Below the pieces are notes generated by a model. That model ran no database searches and had not been told where the DNA came from. It saw nothing but the letters and a program-made list of their open reading frames with translations. This document shows positions 1 to 6,022 of a DNA stretch of 8,201 bases, one piece after another. The stretch covers positions 1 through 8,201 of the forward strand of contig CAYUHD010000055.1 in assembly GCA_964444385.1 (NCBI GenBank), written 5' to 3'. Source of the DNA: D2472 sp964444385 (GTDB lineage: Bacteria; Pseudomonadota; Gammaproteobacteria; Magnimaribacterales; D2472). The position numbers and the translations under genes were made by a program. Within the stretch, counting starts at the first letter, position 1; each line of letters begins with the position of its first letter.

Positions 1-140
1 AGCCTCTCCCAAGATTAAATCTCCAAGAGACTTTATGTCTACTAAAGAGTCGTCATAGACTATGACGTTGATAGGCAAGATGTGTAAGCGTTGTGAGGCG
101 TTGAGCTAACTTGTACTAATAACTCGTGAGGCTTGATCAT
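1..140 (+). rRNA. rrl: 23S ribosomal RNA, 3' end (partial)
   Basis: The last roughly 140 nt of the large-subunit rRNA. The stretch at 70-140 matches the conserved bacterial 3' end, with recognisable blocks such as gttgataggc, gtgtaagcg, gttgagctaac, gtactaat and gtgaggcttgat. The terminal gcttgatc would pair with the 5' end of 23S in helix 1. The mature end is placed at about 140 by comparison with the E. coli end and could be off by a few bases. The 5' part lies outside the window. A 5S gene follows in the usual 23S-5S order. Confidence 0.95.
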
Positions 141-210
141 GTAACCTTAAGAAAGGTTCCATTGTTCGGGAATAACATAAATTTGTAGTGAAAAGAATTA
201 CATACCAGTT
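141..210 (+). other. 23S-5S internal transcribed spacer with a small hairpin
   Basis: A 70-nt spacer between the 23S and 5S genes with no tRNA in it. It contains a perfect 6-bp hairpin, aacctt at 143-148 and aaggtt at 153-158, with the 4-nt loop aaga. A hairpin here could help processing of the pre-rRNA, but that role is inferred from position only. Confidence 0.6.
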
Positions 211-329
211 TGCCTGATGACAATAGCAGTTTGGTACCACCTGATCCCATCTCGAACTCAGCAGTGAAACGGACTCACGCCAATGGTAGTGCAAGGTCTC
301 CTTGTGTGAGAGTAGGTAATCGTCAGGCT
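211..329 (+). rRNA. rrf: 5S ribosomal RNA
   Basis: A complete 5S rRNA of about 119 nt. The ends pair as helix I: gcctgatga at 212-220 with tcgtcaggc at 320-328, with one G-U pair. Conserved internal blocks are present, including ccacctgatcccat, cgaactcagcagtgaaac and ggtagtg, followed by gagagtaggtaa near the 3' end. All match gammaproteobacterial 5S RNAs. The exact ends are uncertain by one or two bases. Long open frames on the opposite strand here are an effect of the rRNA sequence and not genes. Confidence 0.95.
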
Positions 330-339
330 TTTTTCTTTG

Positions 340-374
340 AAAGGCTCCCAGATTCATCTGAGAGCCTTTTTTTT
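340..374 (+). terminator. Intrinsic terminator of the rRNA operon
   Basis: An 8-bp stem (aaaggctc at 340-347 with gagccttt at 362-369) continues through one mismatch into a 4-bp upper stem (caga at 349-352 with tctg at 357-360), closed by the loop ttca. A run of eight T at 367-374 overlaps the stem end. This is a classic rho-independent terminator about 10 nt after the 5S gene. The left side has no matching A run, so it is not expected to work in both directions. Confidence 0.93.
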
Positions 375-390
375 GTATTAAAATAAATAA

Positions 391-831
391 ATGGATATTA
401 TTGAAATTTCAGATCGAATGGAACTTGAGAAATTAGTTATCGATTATGCAACAGCTGTCGATACTAAGAATTTTAAAGAGTTTTACAATTTATTTACCAA
501 AGATGCCTATATTGACTACACCGCAGTTGGCGGTATAGCAGGTAATCTTCAAGAAATTGTTCAATACTTAGAGACCGCATTAGATTATTTTCCTAATTAT
601 CAACATTTGATTTCAAACATCTCTCTTACTTTAAATGGTAAAAAAGCTAGCGGAAAAGTAATGTGTTTCAACCCCATGCAAACTGAAGACAATAAGGTTT
701 TCTTTTTAGGGATGTGGTATCAAGATACCTATCAAAAGATAGAAGGTAAATGGTTTATTTCATCAAGAATTGAGGAGAGCTCTTGGGAGCATAATGTGCC
801 AAGTTTTATTAATACTAAACCTCAAAAATGA
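391..831 (+). CDS. SnoaL-like / NTF2-fold protein of unknown substrate
   Basis: A 146-residue protein with the look of the SnoaL-like (NTF2 superfamily, SnoaL_4 type) alpha+beta cone fold. Signs are an N-terminal helix with YATAVD at 19-24, NLFTKDAYIDY at 33-43, a G at 51 that starts the next helix, H72 before a beta strand, and the late GMWYQDTYQKIEGKW pattern at 107-121. The fold is used by isomerases, dehydratases and non-enzymatic binding proteins, so the activity cannot be named. There is no signal peptide, so it is likely cytoplasmic. The first ATG is preferred because family members start a few residues before the 'dr..l..L...Y...vD' motif. There is no Shine-Dalgarno sequence. It starts 16 nt after the rRNA terminator T-tract, and its stop overlaps the coaE start in ATGA. 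Confidence 0.85.
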   Translation: MDIIEISDRMELEKLVIDYATAVDTKNFKEFYNLFTKDAYIDYTAVGGIAGNLQEIVQYLETALDYFPNYQHLISNISLTLNGKKASGKVMCFNPMQTEDNKVFFLGMWYQDTYQKIEGKWFISSRIEESSWEHNVPSFINTKPQK

Positions 832-1421
832 TTATTGGTCTTACCGGCGGCATAGGTTCTGGTAAATCAGCAGCAGCTAATTTTTTTCAAAATGAAGGGA
901 TAACCGTGATAGATACTGATAATCTTGCTAGAGAGGTAATTGAAAAGGAAACTACCGGCTTCAAAAGCATAGTAGATTACTTTGGTTCAAATATTCTTGA
1001 TGAAGATGGCTCAATTGACAGAGGAAAGTTACGAAGAGAAGTGTTTGATAATAATAAGAAAAAAAAAGTTTTAGAGTCTATTACACATCCTTTAGTAAGA
1101 GAGTTGATGGCTGAAAGAATCGCAGCTGCTCAGTCGCCATATTCAATTATTGTGGTGCCATTGATTTATGAGACCAAAAGTATGAGTGCTTATAACAGGA
1201 TTTTGGTTATTGATTGTGATCCAGAATTACAACTGGAAAGAGCCACCTCACGAGATAACAACTCAAATAGGTTGATACAAAAAATTATTGACTCTCAGTG
1301 CTCCAGAGAAGAGCGATTAAGCATTGCCAATGATGTTATACCTAATAATGATTCTCTAAAAAATTTAAAATCTAGGTCTTTGGAAATGCATAAATTTTAT
1401 TTAAGACTGTGCAAAAGATGA
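828..1421 (+). CDS. coaE: Dephospho-CoA kinase
   Basis: Catalyses the last step of coenzyme A synthesis, ATP-dependent phosphorylation of the 3'-hydroxyl of dephospho-CoA, in the cytoplasm. The P-loop GLTGGIGSGKS is at residues 4-14. The acceptor-side motif DTDNLARE is at 29-36 (DAD..AR in relatives), THPLV at 86-90 and VPLIYE at 110-115. The late pattern SQCSREERLSIANDVIPN at 156-173 is also typical. At 197 residues it is close to the E. coli enzyme (206). The start overlaps the preceding stop in ATGA, and its own stop overlaps the yacG start in the same way, which suggests translational coupling. There is no clear Shine-Dalgarno site. A run of nine A at 1059-1067 encodes KKK and is a potential slippage site. 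Confidence 0.97.
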   Translation: MIIGLTGGIGSGKSAAANFFQNEGITVIDTDNLAREVIEKETTGFKSIVDYFGSNILDEDGSIDRGKLRREVFDNNKKKKVLESITHPLVRELMAERIAAAQSPYSIIVVPLIYETKSMSAYNRILVIDCDPELQLERATSRDNNSNRLIQKIIDSQCSREERLSIANDVIPNNDSLKNLKSRSLEMHKFYLRLCKR

Positions 1422-1585
1422 AAAAAGATTGTCCTCAATGCCAAAAAAAAACTGATTTAAGCTCAACTAATATTTATCGCCCTTTCTGTTCAGAAAAATG
1501 TAAATTAATTGATTTTGGTGCTTGGACAAACCAAGAAAAGTTAATTAGCAGACCAATTAAATCCGAAGATTTTTATGAAGATTAG
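1418..1585 (+). CDS. yacG: DNA gyrase inhibitor YacG (zinc-ribbon protein)
   Basis: A 55-residue small gene that is easy to miss. It reads MKKDCPQCQKKTDL at the start, then RPFCSEKCKLIDFGAW at residues 21-36, which is the hallmark of YacG. Four cysteines, C5, C8, C24 and C28, form the zinc site. In E. coli YacG binds GyrB and blocks DNA binding by gyrase, and is 65 residues long. The ATG overlaps the coaE stop (ATGA), and coaE and yacG are neighbours in many gammaproteobacteria. The frame is intact through an A9 tract at 1443-1451. It ends 27 nt before the convergent secA stop, and I see no good terminator between them. Confidence 0.95.
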   Translation: MKKDCPQCQKKTDLSSTNIYRPFCSEKCKLIDFGAWTNQEKLISRPIKSEDFYED

Positions 1586-1612
1586 TTCGTTGAACTGAAG
1601 GTAGAAATTAGT

Positions 1613-4291
1613 TTAGTTTTTTCCGTGACATTGTTTAAATTTTTTACCGGAACCGCAATGGCATGGATCATTTCTTCCAAGTTTTGGTTCTGATCTTTTA
1701 ATAGGCTCAGCTTGAGCTTGTTGCTCTGGACTAGAGTTATTGTCATTTCCTATTACTGGCTGAAATTGCTCTTGCTGAAGTTTTATTTCTCTGTTTTTTT
1801 GAGCCTCACGAGACCTTTCTTCTAGTTCTTGTATTTCTTCCTCGCTTGCTAGTTCAAGCCTAAATAGAACTTTAATCGCATCAGTATTAGTCTCATTTAG
1901 CATTACCTCAAACATTTCAAACGCTTCGCGTTTATATTCATTTTTAGGGTTTTTTTGAGCATATGCTCTCAAACCAACACTTTGTCTTAAGTGATCCATT
2001 TCAGCTAAGTGGTCCTTCCAATGAACATCTAAGATTTGTAACATTACCTGCTTTTCGAGTTGGGCAACATTGTCTTGAATCTTTAAGTACTTTTCTTTAT
2101 ATTTATGTGCTGCGATTTCAGCAATCAGATTTGCAATTGTGTGGGGGGTTAATTTCTTATCATTTTTAACTTTTATCGAAATATTTTTTTCAATTAAGTA
2201 ATGTTCATAAAGATATTTATCTAGTTCTTCTAGCCTCCATTGGCTTTCAACTGAATCCAATGGAACAAAATCATTAGAAATTGCATGCATCTCACCATTT
2301 ATTAAATCGCTTATAGCTTCAGAAATATTATCTTCATTGAGAAGTTGATTTCTTAAAGAGTAAGTTGCCTGCCTTTGATCATTTGCAACATCATCATATT
2401 CCAGAAGGTTTTTCCTGATATCAAAATTTCTACTTTCTATTCTTTTTTGTGCGTTCTCTATCCCTCGAGAAAGCATCTTATGCTCAATATGATCATCACC
2501 CATTCCAATTCTTTCAAACAGAGCTCTGCGACTGTCAGATATAAATAATCTTAATAAATCATCTTCTAGGGATAGAAAAAATTTTGAATAACCTGGGTCG
2601 CCCTGTCTTCCTGATCGACCTCGAAGCTGATTGTCAATTCTTCGCGACTCATGTCTTTCTGTTCCTAGAATATGTAGACCACCAGCATCTACAACTATTT
2701 GATGTCTTTTTTCCCATTCACCATCACCAATATTTTCTTTGCCACCAAGCACTATATCAGTACCTCTTCCTGCCATATTTGTTGCTATGGTCACTACACC
2801 TGGGCGCCCAGCATTTGCTATGACTTCAGCTTCTTTTTCATGTTGTTTTGCATTAAGCACTTGATGAAAAATATTTTTTTTATTCAATAAGGCTGAGACT
2901 ATTTCTGATGATTCAACGGAAGCTGTACCAACTAAGATGGGCGCATCTTTTTTGCGCAACATCTCTATCTCTTCAATCAAGGCCTTAAATTTGGCTTCTT
3001 TAGTAAGAAAAACTAAGTCATCGTTATCTTCTCGAGCCATTGGTTTGTTTGTAGGAATGATTGAGACATTTAGTCCATATATTTCAGCAAATTCAGCTGC
3101 CTCGGTATCAGCGGTACCTGTCATCCCCGAAAGCTGAGTAAAAAGTCTAAAGAAGTTCTGATAAGTTGTAGATGCAAGAGTTTGAGATTCTCTCTGGATA
3201 GTCACATTCTCTTTGCATTCCAATGCTTGATGAATCCCTTCGCTCATTCTTCTGCCCGGCATGGTTCTGCCAGTATGCTCATCAATTAAAAGGACTTCTT
3301 GATCTCTGACTAGGTAATGGATATTTTTTTTAAACAAAAATTCTGCTTTTAAAGTTGCATTGACATAACGCATAATTTTTAAATTGCTGACTGAATACAA
3401 GCTATCTTCTGATTGAAGTAAGCCCAGTTCTTCAAGATATCCTTCAACAACTATATAACCACCATCGGTTAGTTCTATGGATCTATTTTTTTCATCAATA
3501 ATATAATGACCTTTTTCATCTTCTTCTAAAGGCTCTTCTTCTGTTCCTTCTCTTATTTGTTCTTTTAGATTAGGGATAATCTTTTTTATTTGAGCGTAAT
3601 AATCTGCACTTTCATTCGAGGGGCCAGAAATGATTAATGGTGTTCGAGCTTCATCAATAAGAATTGAATCGACCTCATCAACAATTGCAAAATCTAGCGA
3701 GCACTGGACCTTATCTTCAGCACGAAGCGCCATATTATCTCTTAAATAATCAAAACCTAGTTCTCCATTAGTGGCATAGATAACATCGCATTCATATGCA
3801 GATTTTTTTTCTTCAAATGATTGGTTAGAATAAATAATTCCAACTGTCAGCCCAAGGGCTTCATAAATAGGCCTCATCCAATTAGCATCTCTTTGTGCGA
3901 GATAATCATTCACAGTTACGAGTATGACTTTATTATCTTGAATAGCATTTAGATATGCAGGCAATGTTGCAACTAAAGTTTTTCCTTCCCCAGTTTTCAT
4001 TTCAGAAATATTTCCTTCAAACAGTGCTATCCCTCCAAGCAATTGGCAATCAAAATGCCTCAGACCTATTGTTCTGACGCTTGCTTCTCTAGTTGCTGCA
4101 AACGCATGAGCTAACAAATTAGATTCTTCATTCTCTGAGGATGTTTTTAATTTATCTCTAAGACTAGCCAGCTCTCTATCACTTAGTTGTTGATAATCTG
4201 ATTCAAGCTTATTAATTTGATCTACAAATACTTGCATTCTCTTTAATGAGCGTTGATTGCTGCTTCCAAATATTTTGGTTAGAAATGACAT
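1613..4291 (-). CDS. secA: Preprotein translocase ATPase SecA
   Basis: The motor that pushes unfolded precursor proteins through SecYEG. At 892 residues it is full length (E. coli 901). Walker A is MKTGEGKT at 98-105 and Walker B is DEVD at 205-208. The preprotein cross-linking domain lies at about 221-370. The second nucleotide-binding domain carries GTASVESSE at 455-463, TNMAGRGTD at 504-512 and QLRGRSGRQGDPG at 555-567. The helical scaffold and two-helix finger region includes LQILDVHWKDHL at 751-762. An acidic, glutamine-rich linker leads to the zinc tail, with C877, C879, C888 and H889, which binds SecB and lipids. The start gives the usual short N-terminus of the family. It lies 40 nt after lpxC, probably co-transcribed, with no Shine-Dalgarno site. 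No secM lies upstream. Confidence 0.99.
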   Translation of the reverse strand: MSFLTKIFGSSNQRSLKRMQVFVDQINKLESDYQQLSDRELASLRDKLKTSSENEESNLLAHAFAATREASVRTIGLRHFDCQLLGGIALFEGNISEMKTGEGKTLVATLPAYLNAIQDNKVILVTVNDYLAQRDANWMRPIYEALGLTVGIIYSNQSFEEKKSAYECDVIYATNGELGFDYLRDNMALRAEDKVQCSLDFAIVDEVDSILIDEARTPLIISGPSNESADYYAQIKKIIPNLKEQIREGTEEEPLEEDEKGHYIIDEKNRSIELTDGGYIVVEGYLEELGLLQSEDSLYSVSNLKIMRYVNATLKAEFLFKKNIHYLVRDQEVLLIDEHTGRTMPGRRMSEGIHQALECKENVTIQRESQTLASTTYQNFFRLFTQLSGMTGTADTEAAEFAEIYGLNVSIIPTNKPMAREDNDDLVFLTKEAKFKALIEEIEMLRKKDAPILVGTASVESSEIVSALLNKKNIFHQVLNAKQHEKEAEVIANAGRPGVVTIATNMAGRGTDIVLGGKENIGDGEWEKRHQIVVDAGGLHILGTERHESRRIDNQLRGRSGRQGDPGYSKFFLSLEDDLLRLFISDSRRALFERIGMGDDHIEHKMLSRGIENAQKRIESRNFDIRKNLLEYDDVANDQRQATYSLRNQLLNEDNISEAISDLINGEMHAISNDFVPLDSVESQWRLEELDKYLYEHYLIEKNISIKVKNDKKLTPHTIANLIAEIAAHKYKEKYLKIQDNVAQLEKQVMLQILDVHWKDHLAEMDHLRQSVGLRAYAQKNPKNEYKREAFEMFEVMLNETNTDAIKVLFRLELASEEEIQELEERSREAQKNREIKLQQEQFQPVIGNDNNSSPEQQAQAEPIKRSEPKLGRNDPCHCGSGKKFKQCHGKN

Positions 4292-4331
4292 GAATTTAAT
4301 CGCTAATAATTATTTTGTTCTACACTTAGAG

Positions 4332-5249
4332 CTATATAGCATCCCCAAATGGAGCTCTTGCATATGATATGGGGGCAATTGAAGAATCTTCAAATGTGAC
4401 TACCTCCCATGCATCTTCAGATGCCAGTATTTTCCTTAATAATTCGTTGTTGAGTGAATGACCAGATTTATATCCTGAGAACTGACCAATTAGATTATGT
4501 CCAAGGAGATACAAATCTCCAATAGCATCAAGCATTTTATGCTTAACAAATTCATCATCAAATCTAAGACCCTCCTCATTTAGGATCCCATCTTCACCAA
4601 CAGCAATAGCATTAGCCACACTGGCCCCTAAAAGTAGCCCCTGAGATTGAAGAGTATCCACATCTTTAATAGACCCAAAGGTTCTTGCTCTGCATACCTC
4701 TTTTACAAAAGAGGTAGATGAGAAATCAATAGATGATTTTTGTGCATGTTTTTGTATTGTCGGATCATCAAAGTCAATCTCAAACGAAACCTTGAAACCA
4801 TCGAAAGGTTTAATAGCTGCGAATGTATCTCCACGCTCAACACGCACCTCTTTTTTTACTTTAATAAATTTTTTTAATTTATCTTGTATTTCCAATCCAG
4901 CTGATTGAATCAAAAATACAAAGGGGCTTGCGCTGCCATCCATAATAGGGATTTCAGGACCATCAACCTTGATAATACAATTATCGATTCCTAGACCTGC
5001 AATTGCAGAGAGCAAATGTTCAATGGTTCCAATCTTATAGCCCTCTTTAAATAGAGCTGTTGAGAGAGTTGTATCTCCCACATATTCAAATATTGCTGGA
5101 ATGTTAATTTCAGGATCTAAGTCCGTTCTAATAAAAGTAATGCCTGCATCTATTGGAGCAGGTAAAAGCTCTAAAGTCATATCTTTGCCGCTGTGAAGAC
5201 CAACTCCAACAGCTTTGATAGGGTTTTTTATGGTTCTTTGGTTAAGCAT
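4332..5249 (-). CDS. lpxC: UDP-3-O-acyl-N-acetylglucosamine deacetylase LpxC
   Basis: The zinc enzyme for the first committed step of lipid A synthesis, removing acetate from UDP-3-O-acyl-GlcNAc in the cytoplasm. It shows the outer-membrane, LPS-type envelope of the host. Zinc ligands H78, H237 and D241 lie in TIEHLLSA and VKHKMLD. The catalytic E77 and H264 (SGHSLNN) are present, each one below the E. coli number. RTIKNPIKAVGVGLHSG at 5-21, IMDGSASPFVF at 102-112 and CRARTFG at 186-192 are also typical. Length is 305, equal to E. coli. The C-terminus (APISYARAPFGDAI) resembles Pseudomonas LpxC and not the E. coli FtsH degron. It follows rlmB by 47 nt, not ftsZ. There is no Shine-Dalgarno sequence; a consensus -10 lies close to the ATG. 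Confidence 0.99.
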   Translation of the reverse strand: MLNQRTIKNPIKAVGVGLHSGKDMTLELLPAPIDAGITFIRTDLDPEINIPAIFEYVGDTTLSTALFKEGYKIGTIEHLLSAIAGLGIDNCIIKVDGPEIPIMDGSASPFVFLIQSAGLEIQDKLKKFIKVKKEVRVERGDTFAAIKPFDGFKVSFEIDFDDPTIQKHAQKSSIDFSSTSFVKEVCRARTFGSIKDVDTLQSQGLLLGASVANAIAVGEDGILNEEGLRFDDEFVKHKMLDAIGDLYLLGHNLIGQFSGYKSGHSLNNELLRKILASEDAWEVVTFEDSSIAPISYARAPFGDAI

Positions 5250-5264
5250 TTAATTAATTCAAAG

Positions 5265-5294
5265 ATTATATTAAGTTAGGTAATTGTAAATGAA
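5265..5294 (-). promoter_or_regulatory. Possible promoter for lpxC-secA
   Basis: In the 47-nt gap between rlmB and lpxC the minus strand has a perfect -10 box TATAAT (5265-5270). A weak -35-like TTCATT (5289-5294) lies 18 nt before it. A transcript from here would begin about 8-10 nt before the lpxC ATG, giving a very short leader. The region is very AT-rich, so a chance match is possible, and lpxC may simply be read with rlmB. Confidence 0.33.
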
Positions 5295-5296
5295 TT

Positions 5297-6022
5297 TCAA
5301 GCTAACTTCTGCCTAGCTATCTCAAAAAGTATCACGCCAGTAGCAACAGAAACATTGAGGCTATTGATCGTTTTATTCTTCGATAAAGTGCAAACTTGAG
5401 AGCATTTTTCTAATGTTTTTTCTCTTAGTCCTTCTTCTTCAGAGCCCATGATTACCAGAATGGGCTTATTTAGATCTAATTCAGTATGCATAGAGTTAGC
5501 GTACTCACTAGTACCAAGAATTAAATAACCTAGCTTTTCAAAATGTTTCAAACAATTGATCAAGTTGGTCACTGTGAATATCCTCATTGCTTCTGCTCCT
5601 CCTGCAGAAACTTGTCTTACCAGCGGAGTGATAGGGGAGCAGTGATGTTTATTGATGATCACGCCTGCAACATTGCTAGCTGCTGCAGATCTTATGCATG
5701 CTCCAAGATTCCGAGGGTCAATAACATTATCAATAACTAAAAATGTAGGATTTTCACTCTGAATATTTTCTTCATACTTTTTAAGGTCACCTAGCCTAAG
5801 GTTTATCTCATTTTTAAGAATAGCTTCAGGATGTTGAGTTAGACTTTTTTTCCTTTCTACTGAGACTGATAGTTTCTCAGCCATAGCTATTAAGTTAAGG
5901 GCTCTGTCATCATTTCGATTTGCCGGCACGAAGATTTTTTTTATATTTTCAGGAGAAAGCTTCAAGAGCATTTCAATACTATGAAAGCCCACTCGAAGAT
6001 TCATCGAATTTTTATTTTCCAT
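5297..6022 (-). CDS. rlmB: 23S rRNA (guanosine-2'-O)-methyltransferase RlmB (SpoU/TrmH family)
   Basis: Uses S-adenosylmethionine to 2'-O-methylate G2251 in the 23S P-loop. The C-terminal SPOUT knot is clear: motif 1 IDNVIDPRNLGACIRSA at 97-113 with N105 and R111, motif 2 VIMGSEEEGLR at 190-200, and motif 3 SLNVSVATG at 221-229, which binds the cofactor. The N-terminal substrate-binding domain starts RVGFHSIEMLLK. At 241 residues it equals E. coli length (243). The usual HQG linker motif is replaced by HPEA at 64-67. The chosen ATG overlaps the end of rnr by 11 nt; M7 is a possible alternative start nearer the family norm. rnr-rlmB adjacency is typical of gammaproteobacteria and supports RlmB over other SpoU members. 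Confidence 0.95.
   Translation of the reverse strand: MENKNSMNLRVGFHSIEMLLKLSPENIKKIFVPANRNDDRALNLIAMAEKLSVSVERKKSLTQHPEAILKNEINLRLGDLKKYEENIQSENPTFLVIDNVIDPRNLGACIRSAAASNVAGVIINKHHCSPITPLVRQVSAGGAEAMRIFTVTNLINCLKHFEKLGYLILGTSEYANSMHTELDLNKPILVIMGSEEEGLREKTLEKCSQVCTLSKNKTINSLNVSVATGVILFEIARQKLA

Noticed and set aside
106..357. 83-codon open frame on the minus strand
   Set aside because: It runs antisense through the 23S end, spacer, 5S and terminator. The protein has no family features; it is a by-product of rRNA sequence.
379..384. TAAAAT as a promoter -10 for the SnoaL-coaE-yacG unit
   Set aside because: A good -10 match, but the expected -35 place falls in the terminator stem with no resemblance to TTGACA, and the DNA is too AT-rich for one box to mean much. 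Not listed as a feature.
1584..1596. Hairpin agttc-gtt-gaact in the gap between yacG and secA as a shared terminator
   Set aside because: Only five base pairs with a three-base loop and no adjacent T-run on either strand. The nearest T-run lies about 20 nt away inside the secA end. Not convincing.
1963..3137. Several 60-80 codon open frames on the plus strand inside secA
   Set aside because: They overlap the well-conserved SecA coding sequence, have no recognisable domains or initiation signals, and are shadows of it.
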